From the NCBI GenBank assembly GCA_029256085.1, contig JAQSYP010000004.1, positions 172,414 through 236,413 on the forward strand: a DNA stretch of 64,000 bases, read 5' to 3'. Shown here one piece after another: positions 8,332 to 16,970 of the stretch. Source of the stretch: Caryophanales bacterium. Its GTDB lineage: Bacteria > Bacillota > Bacilli > CAJFEE01. Each line of letters opens with the position of its first letter. The first letter of the stretch is position 1. Made by a program: the position numbers and the translations under genes. Under the pieces are notes generated by a model, which saw only the letters and a list, made by a program, of their open reading frames with translations, made no database searches and was not told where the DNA came from.

Positions 8332-9126
8332 ATGAAACAGTATTTAGAACTATGTAAACATGTATTAAATAATGGAATACTTAAGGAAGATCGAACAGGA
8401 ACTGGTACTATAAGTACTTTTGGATATCAAATGAGATTTGACTTAAATAAAGGATTTCCAATGGTTACTACAAAAAAATTACACTTAAAATCAATTATTC
8501 ATGAGTTATTATGGTTCTTGAGTGGAGACACAAATGTAAAATATCTTCAAGATAACGGAGTTAGAATTTGGAATGAATGGGCTGACGAAGAAGGTAACTT
8601 AGGACCAGTATACGGTTATCAATGGAGATCTTGGACAACCCCTAGTGGAGAAACAGTCGATCAAATAAAAAATCTAATTAATGAAATAAAAACTAACCCT
8701 TCATCAAGAAGATTAATCGTTTCAGCATGGAATGTGGCTGATGTTGATAAGATGGCTTTACCACCTTGTCATTGTTTGTTTCAATTCTATGTTCAAAATG
8801 GGAAATTAAGCTGCCAATTATACCAAAGGTCTGCTGATGTATTCCTAGGTGTACCTTTTAATATTGCCTCTTATGCTCTTTTAACAATGATGGTTGCTCA
8901 AGTATGTGATTTGGAAGTTGGAGAATTTGTACACACATTTGGGGATGTACACATCTACACAAACCACTTAGAGCAAATAAATACTCAATTAGCTAGAGAA
9001 CCAAAGGCTTTACCAACATTAAAGATTAATAAGGAAGTAAAGGATATTTTCAGTTTCAAATTTGAAGATTTTGAACTAATTAATTACGAAGCGCATCCTC
9101 ATATCAAAGGAATTGTTAGCGTATGA
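8332..9126 (+). CDS. thyA: Thymidylate synthase
   Basis: A 264-residue ThyA that converts dUMP to dTMP using methylene-tetrahydrofolate. The catalytic cysteine is Cys146 in [11 protein letters not shown]. The Arg pair in [11 protein letters not shown] binds phosphate, and [10 protein letters not shown] is the C-terminal substrate motif. The ATG at 8332 follows AGGGTGAT; the in-frame GTG at 8323 is part of that site. The stop overlaps the start of dfrA (ATGA), forming a two-gene folate/dTMP operon in which the dihydrofolate made by ThyA is recycled by DfrA. Confidence 0.97.
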   Translation: MKQYLELCKHVLNNGILKEDRTGTGTISTFGYQMRFDLNKGFPMVTTKKLHLKSIIHELLWFLSGDTNVKYLQDNGVRIWNEWADEEGNLGPVYGYQWRSWTTPSGETVDQIKNLINEIKTNPSSRRLIVSAWNVADVDKMALPPCHCLFQFYVQNGKLSCQLYQRSADVFLGVPFNIASYALLTMMVAQVCDLEVGEFVHTFGDVHIYTNHLEQINTQLAREPKALPTLKINKEVKDIFSFKFEDFELINYEAHPHIKGIVSV

Positions 9127-9602
9127 TTTCTATTATAGTTGCAATGGACGAGAATGGTTTAATTGGTAAAGATAATGATTTACCGTGGTATTTACCAAAT
9201 GATTTAAGGTATTTCAAGAAAATAACGACTGGGAATACAATTCTTATGGGTAGAAAAACATTTGAATCTATTGGTAGACCTCTCCCTAATAGGAAAAATG
9301 TAATTTTAACTAGAAATAAAAATTATTTCTCTGATAATATAACTGTAATTCACTCAATTGAAGAGATTGAAAAACTTGATATAGGTGAAAATTTGTATGT
9401 TATTGGCGGAGCAGAGATTTTTAAGGAGCTAATAGATATTACTGACAAGCTTTATATAACTAAAATATATAGTACATTTGATGGAGATGTATTTTTCCCA
9501 AAAATTGATTGGGATATATGGGAAGTTGAGAGCGTAGAAACAGGTTTAGTTGATGAAAAAAACATCTATCCTCATGATTTTTTTTTATATAAGAGAAAGT
9601 AA
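9123..9602 (+). CDS. dfrA: Dihydrofolate reductase
   Basis: A 159-residue chromosomal-type DHFR that reduces dihydrofolate with NADPH. The active-site Asp27 lies in [13 protein letters not shown], and the NADPH-binding [14 protein letters not shown] and VIGGAEIF motifs are present. The start codon overlaps the thyA stop by four bases, so translation is coupled. The standard length and complete motifs give no sign of being a mobile trimethoprim-resistance variant. Confidence 0.96.
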   Translation: MISIIVAMDENGLIGKDNDLPWYLPNDLRYFKKITTGNTILMGRKTFESIGRPLPNRKNVILTRNKNYFSDNITVIHSIEEIEKLDIGENLYVIGGAEIFKELIDITDKLYITKIYSTFDGDVFFPKIDWDIWEVESVETGLVDEKNIYPHDFFLYKRK

Positions 9603-9616
9603 CAGGGGTGGAGAGA

Positions 9617-10357
9617 TTGATTAGAGCAATTAAAGTAATATTTTTTGCAGTAACGTATGTCTTATTTTCGTATATTAAAGTTAAAAGATATGAGAAAACT
9701 GCAGTTAACGGGTATAACAAAGACCTAGAAGAAAATGTGCATAAATTTGCAAAGAAATTCGGGACAGAAATTATTAGAAAAACAGGTTCTAGTGTTTCAG
9801 TATCAGGTTTAGAAAATATTCCCCAAGATCAAGCAGTGCTTTTTGTAGGTAATCATCAAAGTAATTTTGATATCCCTTTACTTGTTGGCTACTTGGAAAG
9901 ACCAGTAGGGTTTGTTGCTAAAATAGAAATAAATAAAATCCCAATATTATCAAGATGGATGAAACTTCTTCACTGTGTATTGATGGATAGGAGTAACCGT
10001 AGGCAGTCACTGCAAGCTATTAAAGATGGAATTGATAACTTGAAGAATGGATATTCAATGGTTATTTTTCCAGAGGGGACTAGAAGTAAAGGTAAAGGAA
10101 TGGTACCATTTAAACAAGGTAGCTTAAAGCTTGGTACAGCAGCTGAAGTTCCAATTGTACCTTTTGTGATAACTGGCACTCATGACTTAATGGAAACAGC
10201 AGATTCTTTATTTGGTAAGGGAAATGTTACACTTAAAGTCTTAGAACCTATTAATTTTAGCGAGTATAGAGATATAGATAATCAAGAACTAGTTGCAATA
10301 ATTCAATCTAGAATCAATAAGGAACTTCCTGTAGTATATAAAATGTTGAGTGAGTAA
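9617..10357 (+). CDS. plsC: 1-acyl-sn-glycerol-3-phosphate acyltransferase (PlsC family, YpkP-like)
   Basis: A 246-residue PlsC-family enzyme that adds the second acyl chain to lysophosphatidic acid in phospholipid synthesis. The HX4D catalytic motif is His80-Asp85 (NHQSNFD) and the glycerol-phosphate binding FPEGTR is at 151-156. The N-terminus carries a hydrophobic stretch (IFFAVTYVLFSYI) that would anchor it to the membrane. TTG 9617 is chosen because AGGGGTGG (9604-9611) is its ribosome binding site; the in-frame GTG at 9608 lies within it. Location after dfrA matches B. subtilis ypkP. Confidence 0.88.
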   Translation: MIRAIKVIFFAVTYVLFSYIKVKRYEKTAVNGYNKDLEENVHKFAKKFGTEIIRKTGSSVSVSGLENIPQDQAVLFVGNHQSNFDIPLLVGYLERPVGFVAKIEINKIPILSRWMKLLHCVLMDRSNRRQSLQAIKDGIDNLKNGYSMVIFPEGTRSKGKGMVPFKQGSLKLGTAAEVPIVPFVITGTHDLMETADSLFGKGNVTLKVLEPINFSEYRDIDNQELVAIIQSRINKELPVVYKMLSE

Positions 10358-10452
10358 ATTTGTGTCTAAAGTATGTCTTTAATGTGAACTTTAATACGTA
10401 TATGTAAAAACGAGTTATAATAGTCCTAGTCCACTAATTAGGAGGAAATCAA

Positions 10453-10635
10453 ATGTTTTCAAACATCGGTGTTCCAGGGTTAATTTTAATACTTGTTTTA
10501 GCGCTTATAATTTTCGGCCCAAAAAGGTTACCAGAGATGGGTAGGGCAATTGGTGATACATTAAAGGAATTTAAGAAATCTACAAAGGAATTGACAAGTG
10601 ACGTACTAAATGAAAATGAACCTAAAAAATCTTAA
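10453..10635 (+). CDS. tatA: Sec-independent protein translocase subunit TatA
   Basis: A 60-residue TatA: one N-terminal membrane helix ([23 protein letters not shown]) with the FGPKRLPE hinge, then an amphipathic helix ([17 protein letters not shown]) and a short charged tail. It forms the oligomeric pore of the twin-arginine system that exports folded proteins. The ATG follows GGAGG. The gene sits upstream of tatC and of a hydrogenase with a Tat signal, which is the likely client. Confidence 0.92.
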   Translation: MFSNIGVPGLILILVLALIIFGPKRLPEMGRAIGDTLKEFKKSTKELTSDVLNENEPKKS

Positions 10636-10645
10636 TTAATATATT

Positions 10646-10680
10646 AGGTGAAGATGTACATCATCTTACACCTTTTTTTT
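10646..10680 (+). terminator. Hairpin and T run between tatA and tatC
   Basis: GGTG-A-AGATG pairs with CATCATCTT-A-CACC and eight T follow. It should lower read-through from tatA to tatC, consistent with TatA being needed in excess over TatC. Confidence 0.75.
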
Positions 10681-10760
10681 GACTATTATAATCAAAAATA
10701 TCTTATTAGTTTGACAGAATTATTATTTAATATTAGTCAAACAACCTAGGGGTGATTTTT

Positions 10761-11537
10761 TTGTCTGATAAAGATATGGGCCTTATAGATCATTTGGATG
10801 AGTTAAGAAAGCGCTTAATTATTGTCGCAGTTGCTTTTGTAATTTTCTTTATAGTTGGTTTCGCTTATGTAGAAGAAATTTACAAGTTTATAACACGTGA
10901 CATAGATAAACTTGCTGTTTTGGGCCCGAGTGATATTTTATGGATTTACTTTATGATAGCAACAATTGTTGCACTTGTTTTTACAGTCCCAGTAATTGCC
11001 TGGCAAATATGGTTATTTGTAAAACCTGCATTATCAAAAAAAGAACAAAGAACAGCATTATTTTATATACCATCGTTATTTGTATTATTTGTTGGTGGGT
11101 TTGCATTTGGATATTTTGTTATTTTACCAATTATTATGGATTTCCTAACGTCTATAGGTGAAGATATGTTCACAACAATGTTCACAGCAGACAAATATTT
11201 CAAGTTTGTTCTAAATATGACAATTCCATTTGCCGTATTATTTGAAATGCCTGTTGTAGTAATGTTTTTAACAAGTATTGGTTTAATAAATCCAATTACT
11301 TTAACAAAGGTACGTAAATATGCCTATTTTGTATTAATAGTAACGGCTATTTTAATATCTCCACCTGATTTCATGTCAGACTTTGTTGTTGCTGTTCCGC
11401 TATTAATCGTTTATGAAATAAGTGTAAATTTATCTAGGGTTGTATTTAGAAAGAAACTAAGAGATCAAAAGAAATCAGAAGCTTTGGATCTTGAGCAGCA
11501 ATTTGAAGATTCTAAATTACAAAAAAGTGAAGAATAA
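10761..11537 (+). CDS. tatC: Sec-independent protein translocase subunit TatC
   Basis: A 258-residue polytopic membrane protein, the twin-arginine signal receptor. It shows the conserved N-terminus LIDHLDELRKRLI, the FVKPALSKKE loop between helices 2 and 3, and about six hydrophobic helices, followed by a charged cytoplasmic tail. TTG 10761 is the likely start: TAGGGGTGAT lies upstream and the in-frame GTG at 10752 is inside that site. Together with TatA it forms a minimal TatAC translocase, as is usual in Bacillales, next to the hydrogenase it probably serves. Confidence 0.92.
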   Translation: MSDKDMGLIDHLDELRKRLIIVAVAFVIFFIVGFAYVEEIYKFITRDIDKLAVLGPSDILWIYFMIATIVALVFTVPVIAWQIWLFVKPALSKKEQRTALFYIPSLFVLFVGGFAFGYFVILPIIMDFLTSIGEDMFTTMFTADKYFKFVLNMTIPFAVLFEMPVVVMFLTSIGLINPITLTKVRKYAYFVLIVTAILISPPDFMSDFVVAVPLLIVYEISVNLSRVVFRKKLRDQKKSEALDLEQQFEDSKLQKSEE

Positions 11538-11545
11538 ATTCTTTT

Positions 11546-11587
11546 AATCGAGGATGCCGTAAATAATTACGACATCCTCGATTTTTT
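11546..11587 (+). terminator. Terminator of tatC, target of an IS insertion
   Basis: AATCGAGGATG-CGTAA pairs with TTACG-CATCCTCGATT, followed by six T (11582-11587). The left end of an ISL3 remnant begins at the very next base, 11588. Confidence 0.85.
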
Positions 11588-11687
11588 GGCTCTTCGTCAA
11601 ATTGTGTTGGTGAAGCATCAAACAGAATAAATTTCAAGATCGGTGGAGGATAAACCTCTACCTATTTTTTATATGTGTATGATTTTT

Positions 11688-11782
11688 ATTTGATTTTCGC
11701 TTTCGGACGCTTGCTTTCCGCGACCTGTAGTCTCGCTGGTTCACTTTCCCACTGGAGACAAGCGTCCTTCGCTAAATCAAAT
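11688..11782. repeat. Long imperfect palindrome inside the IS remnant
   Basis: ATTTGATTT (11688-11696) pairs with AAATCAAAT (11774-11782), GGACGCTT (11705-11712) with AAGCGTCC (11760-11767), and GTCTC (11730-11734) with GAGAC (11755-11759). It is a nested hairpin of about 95 bases. Its GCTTTCGG-A-CGCT-TG-CTTTC start resembles the element at 7361-7379. It looks like one of the dispersed GC-richer palindromes known from Bacillaceae intergenic regions. Confidence 0.7.
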
Positions 11783-11791
11783 TAGGGTATT

Positions 11792-12337
11792 CTATGAAAA
11801 CACTAATCCCTGAATTAAATAAATCCTATTTCGGAAATTATAAAAGTTTCAATATCCAAATGATACTCGCTTTATTACCTCAATTTTATTATTTAATCCT
11901 TCTGTCCTACCATTTGAATAAATCATTAGTAGAGAATTTTCTACACCTTCTTTATATTTAAAAAAGATATTAAATTTTGACCGGAACCATTGTGGTAAGC
12001 TTCTATCTAAATTTTTTATTGCACCGAAGAACATGTCCGAAGCTACGAAAGTAGCGCCACAACTATAACAAATAAATCTTGTACGATTTAATTGTAAAAA
12101 GGTCAATTGATAATTAAATACAGGTAGTTGTGTTGTAGTTTGTACAGTATCATTACAAATAATTTGATTTTGATTAATCTCGCCGCCACACATTTCGCAG
12201 CACAGGGGACGATAAGATAACTTTCCAGAAATGACATTAGCAGTAGTACCACGATAATTCTTTTCGGATAACCAATCTTGAGTAAAGTGTGTATTATTAT
12301 TTGTTAATCCAAGTAATTTTCTAGTATTATAATCCAT
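11792..12337 (-). pseudogene. ISL3-family transposase, internally deleted with an in-frame stop
   Basis: The N-terminal part has the ISL3 zinc-finger region (CCEMCGG ... FICYSCGATF). It then jumps straight to the C-terminal catalytic-domain end (FKYKEGVENSLLMIYSNGRTEGLNNKIEVIKR), so most of the DDE domain is missing: about 180 residues remain of some 400. A TGA at 11849-11851 interrupts GY-RNFYNFRNR where CGA (Arg) would be expected; the same frame continues to a stop at 11792-11794. It is surely inactive. Confidence 0.8.
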
Positions 12338-12607
12338 AGAGAAGCATCCTTTTCAGTGATAAATTGGTTTTCATCGACTTAATTTTATCAGGAAGATGCT
12401 TCTTTTTTGTATTCTTTTGCATAATGGAGAGAATAACGATTTATAATCCCCATAGAAAAACCAAAAGTATTAGTAGAAAATGAAAGAACATTTTCTCATC
12501 AACACTAAATAATATAGAACCGAATTTTTTGACTAGTAAAATACGACTCAATCAGAAGTTTACTTATAATTGTAATTTGTTTGTAATATATTGTAATAAG
12601 TTTTTAG

Positions 12608-12648
12608 ATTGTGAAATAGTTTATAGTAAGATTGCTCATTTGTGAAAT
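12608..12648 (+). promoter_or_regulatory. Two ResD/Rex-like TTGTGAAAT motifs
   Basis: ATTGTGAAAT (12608-12617) and TTTGTGAAA (12639-12647) recur 31 bases apart about 200 bases before the hydrogenase operon. TTTGTGAAT is the reported ResD consensus and TTGTGA is a Rex half-site in Bacillus. Redox or oxygen control of the operon is therefore plausible but unproven. The rest of 12530-12836 is AT-rich leader. Confidence 0.35.
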
Positions 12649-12768
12649 TAACCAAAAAATATTAGGTTCTTTCATATCTTTCGACAAATTTTTACATTTT
12701 TTATGAAAAGTCTGAAAATTTTGTTACAACATTGTGTACAACTATGACTAAATTACTATTATATGGTA

Positions 12769-12783
12769 ATGTAAACGTTGTCA
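12769..12783 (+). promoter_or_regulatory. Probable CcpA cre site upstream of the hydrogenase operon
   Basis: ATGTAAACGTTGTCA fits the cre pattern WTGNAANCGNWNNCW at every position. It lies 54 bases before the chosen start codon of the small subunit. CcpA normally represses at such positions when preferred sugars are present, which would suit a hydrogen-uptake enzyme used as an alternative energy source. Confidence 0.6.
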
Positions 12784-12836
12784 AAGGGCTTTTTATTTTT
12801 AACTCAATGCTATAATTGTGTGAAGGTGAAAGGGAG

Positions 12837-13916
12837 ATGGTAAGGTTGAAACAAGAGAAAACTATTTTACAGGAGGTTCTTGATAGGGGCTTTTCACGTC
12901 GCGATTTCCTAAAAATGTGTACAGCTTTAGCTGCAACACTAGGATTAGACTACTCTCAGACAAATAAAGTAGTTAATGCGATGGAAACAAAGAAGCGTGT
13001 ACCAGTAATTTGGTTACAGATGCAAGATTGCACTGGGTGTTCTGAATCTTTTATAAGATCATCGCAACCAAAAACTGAAAGCGTTTTACTAGAGATGATT
13101 TCTTTAGAGTATTCTGAAGTATTATCTGCTCCTTCAGGCCATTACGCTGAAAAATCTATTAAAGATGTAATGGAAAAGTACAAGGGTGAGTATATCGTTG
13201 TAGTTGAGGGTAGTATTCCTTCAAACGATATATACTTAATGATTGCAGGCAAATCAGCTCGTAAAGAACTTGAGCATGTTTGTGAAAACGCTGCAGCTGT
13301 TCTTGCATACGGAAGTTGTTCTTCATGGGGTGGTGTTGCTGCTGCTAAACCAAACCCTACAGGTGCAGTACCAGTTACTGATATTATTAAAAATAAGCCA
13401 GTAATTGTTGTACCAGGATGTCCACCAATCGCAGAAGTAATGACGGGAGTTATCGCACATTACGTGACTTTCGGTGTTCTTCCAGAGTTAGACCATTTAG
13501 GTAGACCAAAAGCATTCTATAGACATCGTATTCATGACAAATGTAATCGACGTGCTTATTTTGATGCAGGGTTATTTGTAGAGAATTTTGATGATGAAGG
13601 TTCTAAGCAAGGTTATTGCTTATATAAAGTTGGATGTAAAGGACCAACTACATATAACTCATGTGCAGAGATGCGTTGGAATGGTGGAGTAAGTTACCCA
13701 ATCCAATCGGGTAATCCTTGTATCGGATGTTCTGAGAAAGATTTCTGGGATAATGGCCCATTTTTTACTAGAGTTGCAAAAATACCTGGAACTCAGACAA
13801 CAATAAATCCAGATGTTGTTGGTGCAGCTGTAGTTGGAGCAACAATCGCAGGTGTTGCAGCACACGGTGCTCTAACAGCATTAGATAAGAAGAAGAAAGA
13901 ATCAAAAGATAAGTAG
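12837..13916 (+). CDS. hyaA: [NiFe] hydrogenase small subunit with Tat signal
   Basis: A 359-residue small subunit that carries electrons from the NiFe site through Fe-S clusters to cytochrome b. The twin-arginine signal SRRDFLK (Arg21-Arg22) precedes a hydrophobic stretch (TALAATLG). The proximal cluster starts at DCTGCSES (Cys65, Cys68). Later cysteines lie in GSCSSWGG, PGCPP, and the medial/distal cluster region CNRRAYFD, YKVGCKGPTTYNSC and PCIGCSE. A C-terminal hydrophobic anchor (GAAVVGATIAGVAAHGAL) would hold it on the outer membrane face. ATG 12837 follows GAAGGTGA; TTG 12846 behind AAAGGGAG is an alternative. Confidence 0.93.
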   Translation: MVRLKQEKTILQEVLDRGFSRRDFLKMCTALAATLGLDYSQTNKVVNAMETKKRVPVIWLQMQDCTGCSESFIRSSQPKTESVLLEMISLEYSEVLSAPSGHYAEKSIKDVMEKYKGEYIVVVEGSIPSNDIYLMIAGKSARKELEHVCENAAAVLAYGSCSSWGGVAAAKPNPTGAVPVTDIIKNKPVIVVPGCPPIAEVMTGVIAHYVTFGVLPELDHLGRPKAFYRHRIHDKCNRRAYFDAGLFVENFDDEGSKQGYCLYKVGCKGPTTYNSCAEMRWNGGVSYPIQSGNPCIGCSEKDFWDNGPFFTRVAKIPGTQTTINPDVVGAAVVGATIAGVAAHGALTALDKKKKESKDK

Positions 13917-13975
13917 TTTAATAATTAAATTGAAATATAAAAAGAATAGTAGTTAATAAAATGAGGTGAAATACA

Positions 13976-15691
13976 TTGGCAGAACGTATAGTAGTCGATC
14001 CAGTAACACGTATAGAAGGCCATTTACGTATTGAAGCAGATATTCAGGATGGTAAAATTGTAGAAGCATACAGTTCAGGGACAATGATAAGAGGGCTTGA
14101 GCTAATTGTAAAGGACCGCGATCCAAGAGACGTATGGGCTTTTGTACAACGTATTTGTGGAGTTTGTACCACAGTGCATGCACTTGCTGCAATCCGTTCA
14201 GTAGAGGACGCATTAAATATTAAAATTCCTAAAAATGCTCACTTAATTCGTGAAATCATGAATGGTGCACAATATGTACACGACCATGTAGTACATTTCT
14301 ATCACTTACATGCACTTGATTGGGTAGATGTTGTAAGTGCTTTAAAAGCAAATCCAGCAGAAACTTCAAAAATAGCTCAATCAATTTCTGATTGGTCAAA
14401 ATCTTCTCCTGGATACTTCGCTGAAGTACAAAATAAGATTAAAAAAGTTGTTGATTCAGGGCAATTAGGTATATTCGCTAACGGTTACTGGGGACATAAG
14501 GCATATAAGCTTCCACCTGAAGTAAACTTATTAGCGGTAGCTCACTATTTAGAAGCGTTAGACTGGCAAAAAGAAATTGTTAAGATTCATACAATTTTAG
14601 GTGGGAAAAATCCACATCCACATTATTTAGTTGGTGGAATGGCAACTCCATTAGATATTAATAGCGATAATGGTATTCACGCTGAGAGATTAATGCATAT
14701 TTCTCGCCTAATCGACGAAGCTATTGAATTTGTTAATAAGGTATACATTCCTGACTTATTAGCTATCGGTTCATTCTATAAGGATTGGACTCATGGCGGT
14801 GGTTTAAATAACTACATGTCATTTGGGGACTTCTCAACAACTAGTATTTATGATATTAAGAATTATAGAATGCCTCGTGGTGTAATCTTGAATGGTAATA
14901 TTAATGAAGTTCTTGATGTTGATCCAAAAGATGGAGAACAAATTAAGGAATTTATTGATCACTCTTGGTACACATATGATGGCAATGAAACAGGTGGAAA
15001 ACATCCTTGGGAAGGTGAGACTACTTTCAACTATACTGGTCCTAAGGAAGCATACGACCACCTAGATACAGATAAAAAATACACATGGTTAAAAACTCCT
15101 AGATTTAAAGAAAATTCTATGGAAGTTGGACCATTAGCTCGTATCATGATTGGATATGCTGCTGGTAGAGAAGATATCGTTAATATCGTTGATGACACAC
15201 TTAAGAAGCTTCAATTACCAATTAGTGCGCTTCATTCAGCTTTAGGTCGTACTGTTGCTAGAGGTCTTGAAACTGTTTTAATTGCTCAATGGTTACGTGA
15301 TGATATGGATTCATTATTAGCTAATATTAAAGCAGGAAATCAGACGACTTTTGACAGAACTATGTGGGAGCCTAGTTCATGGCCTAAAACTTCTAAAGGT
15401 GTGGGTTGGATGGAAGCACCTCGTGGAGCACTTGGACATTGGATAGTTATTAATGATGGTAAAGTTGAAAACTATCAAGCAATTGTTCCTTCAACATGGA
15501 ACGCTTCACCTAAAGATGGAAAGGGACTTGCAGGAGCTTATGAAGCTGCTCTTAAGGGGACACCTATCATTGATAAAGAACAGCCTATTGAAATTATGCG
15601 TATAATTCATTCGTTTGACCCTTGTCTTGCTTGCGCTGTTCATTTAACAGATCTCGAAAGCAATAGTCAAACTGAAATAAAGATACTTTAG
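13976..15691 (+). CDS. hyaB: [NiFe] hydrogenase large subunit
   Basis: A 571-residue subunit holding the NiFe(CN)2CO active site. The two nickel Cys pairs are RICGVC (Cys61, Cys64) and DPCLACAVH (Cys550, Cys553), with RIEGHLRIE near the N-terminus. A 15-residue extension follows His556 and should be cut off by the dedicated protease encoded two genes downstream. The sequence belongs to group 1 membrane-bound uptake enzymes rather than bidirectional or energy-converting types. The TTG start follows GAGGTGA. It is exported folded, by piggyback with the small subunit. Confidence 0.95.
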   Translation: MAERIVVDPVTRIEGHLRIEADIQDGKIVEAYSSGTMIRGLELIVKDRDPRDVWAFVQRICGVCTTVHALAAIRSVEDALNIKIPKNAHLIREIMNGAQYVHDHVVHFYHLHALDWVDVVSALKANPAETSKIAQSISDWSKSSPGYFAEVQNKIKKVVDSGQLGIFANGYWGHKAYKLPPEVNLLAVAHYLEALDWQKEIVKIHTILGGKNPHPHYLVGGMATPLDINSDNGIHAERLMHISRLIDEAIEFVNKVYIPDLLAIGSFYKDWTHGGGLNNYMSFGDFSTTSIYDIKNYRMPRGVILNGNINEVLDVDPKDGEQIKEFIDHSWYTYDGNETGGKHPWEGETTFNYTGPKEAYDHLDTDKKYTWLKTPRFKENSMEVGPLARIMIGYAAGREDIVNIVDDTLKKLQLPISALHSALGRTVARGLETVLIAQWLRDDMDSLLANIKAGNQTTFDRTMWEPSSWPKTSKGVGWMEAPRGALGHWIVINDGKVENYQAIVPSTWNASPKDGKGLAGAYEAALKGTPIIDKEQPIEIMRIIHSFDPCLACAVHLTDLESNSQTEIKIL

Positions 15692-15703
15692 GGGGGTCAG
15701 GTT

Positions 15704-16504
15704 ATGTCTATCCCTACAATTCCTAATTCAAATAAACCTAATGTTCATCATGAACATATTCATTCGAAGATTGATTTAAGTCACAGACCTGAAGCGTCTT
15801 ACGAAACTGTTAGTGACTCAATGATAAAAATTTATGTATGGGAATTACCAGTCAGAATATTTCATTGGGTAAATGCACTAGCAATACTACTTTTAATGGT
15901 AACTGGCATATATATCGGTAATCCATTTGTTTCAGCGTCAGTACAAGAAGATGCGTATTACTCTATGCTAATGGGTTGGGTAAGATATATTCACTTCTTC
16001 TCAGCATTCGTATTTATTGCTAATCTAATATTTCGTTGGTATTGGGTATTTAAAGGAAATAAGTATGCAACTTCAAATCCATTAAAAAGAGGTTTCTGGT
16101 CTGAAACTTTTGAAACAGTTAAATTTTATGCACTAATGAAAAATAAGAAGCCACATTATGTTGGGCACAATCCACTCGCACAATTAGCATATTGGATCTT
16201 TATTGGTTTAGGTTCAATAGTACTAATAATAACTGGTTTATTCTTATATGTTGAACCACAACCAGAATCTTTATTCGGTTCAGCGTTTATATGGACTTCG
16301 TTATTATTTGGCGGAGATAGCTTTACAGTAAGATCATTACACCATCTTGTAGCTTGGGGAATTATGGTTTTCATTGTTATTCACGTCTATTTATCCTTCC
16401 GTGAAGATTGGCTTGAAAAGAATGGAACTATGTCTTCAATTGTTACAGGTTTTAAGACAGAATCTAAACACGTAATTGAGGACCAACATGATGAAGAAAA
16501 ATAA
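15704..16504 (+). CDS. hyaC: Hydrogenase cytochrome b subunit (HyaC/HupC type)
   Basis: A 266-residue di-haem cytochrome b that passes electrons from the hydrogenase to the quinone pool. About four membrane helices are visible. Candidate haem-ligating His residues lie in RIFHWVNA, RYIHFFSA, LHHLVAWG and VIHVYLSF. The first 45 residues are a His-rich soluble extension (VHHEHIHS). ATG 15704 follows GGGGGGTCAGG. The 3' end overlaps the protease gene by 17 bases. Confidence 0.92.
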   Translation: MSIPTIPNSNKPNVHHEHIHSKIDLSHRPEASYETVSDSMIKIYVWELPVRIFHWVNALAILLLMVTGIYIGNPFVSASVQEDAYYSMLMGWVRYIHFFSAFVFIANLIFRWYWVFKGNKYATSNPLKRGFWSETFETVKFYALMKNKKPHYVGHNPLAQLAYWIFIGLGSIVLIITGLFLYVEPQPESLFGSAFIWTSLLFGGDSFTVRSLHHLVAWGIMVFIVIHVYLSFREDWLEKNGTMSSIVTGFKTESKHVIEDQHDEEK

Positions 16505-16970
16505 AATTACTGTTATAGGAATCGGCAACACCCTTTATACTGATGAGGGTGTTGGGGTTCATATACTTCCATATCTTGAGAAAGAATTATCTAATAGAAA
16601 CATCGATTCTGTTGAAATAGTTGAAGGTTCAACAGATGGAATGAGGTTATTAGCTGATATTGAGGACTGCGAATATTTACTTATTATTGACGCTATTAAT
16701 GCTGGGAAAGAACCCGGAACAATAATACGACTTGAAGATGATGAAATTCCTAAGTTTTTTGGAATTAAAATGTCAGTTCATCAGGTTGGTTTTCAAGAAG
16801 TATTGTTTGCTTCAAGAATAAGGGAACAATTACCTAAAGAAATGGTAATGATAGGTGCACAACCGTATTCACTTGAATTAAATATTGGTCTTTCAAAAGA
16901 AATGGAGAATAACATTCCAAAAATGGTTGATGATATTATCAATCAGATTAATATATGGAGTGATAAGTAG
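16488..16970 (+). CDS. hyaD: Hydrogenase maturation protease (HyaD/HupD)
   Basis: A 160-residue endopeptidase that removes the C-terminal tail of the large subunit once nickel is in place. It has the family pattern GIGNTLYTDEGVG (Glu20 at the nickel-binding position), LIIDAINAG with the conserved Asp, and SVHQVGFQEVL with the nickel-ligand His. ATG 16488 overlaps the cytochrome gene; ATG 16491 is also possible. The stop TAG shares its G with the GTG start of the next gene. Confidence 0.9.
   Translation: MMKKNKITVIGIGNTLYTDEGVGVHILPYLEKELSNRNIDSVEIVEGSTDGMRLLADIEDCEYLLIIDAINAGKEPGTIIRLEDDEIPKFFGIKMSVHQVGFQEVLFASRIREQLPKEMVMIGAQPYSLELNIGLSKEMENNIPKMVDDIINQINIWSDK

Larger units (their letters stand above)
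11588..12521 (-). mobile_element. Degenerate ISL3-family insertion sequence
   Basis: The left end GGCTCTTCGTCAAATTGTG (from 11588) and the right end (ending 12521; read inward GGTTCTATATTATTTAGTG) are imperfect inverted repeats that share GTGTTG-TGA further in. The flanking 8 bases are GATTTTTT (11580-11587) and GAATTTTT (12522-12529), a one-mismatch 8-bp target duplication, as expected for ISL3. The element is about 0.93 kb versus roughly 1.4 kb for complete ones, and holds a deleted transposase plus an unrelated palindromic repeat. Confidence 0.75.

Noticed and set aside
9123-9602. Acquired trimethoprim-resistance dfr gene
   Set aside because: It overlaps thyA in the normal chromosomal operon, has the canonical active site, and no mobile element is nearby.
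12811-12816. TATAAT as the -10 of the hydrogenase promoter
   Set aside because: Transcription would start within the ribosome binding site of hyaA and no -35 hexamer is correctly spaced; a start further upstream is more likely.
12816-12836. Longer hyaA start at TTG 12816
   Set aside because: It overlaps the TATAAT and the ribosome binding site and adds nothing to the Tat signal.
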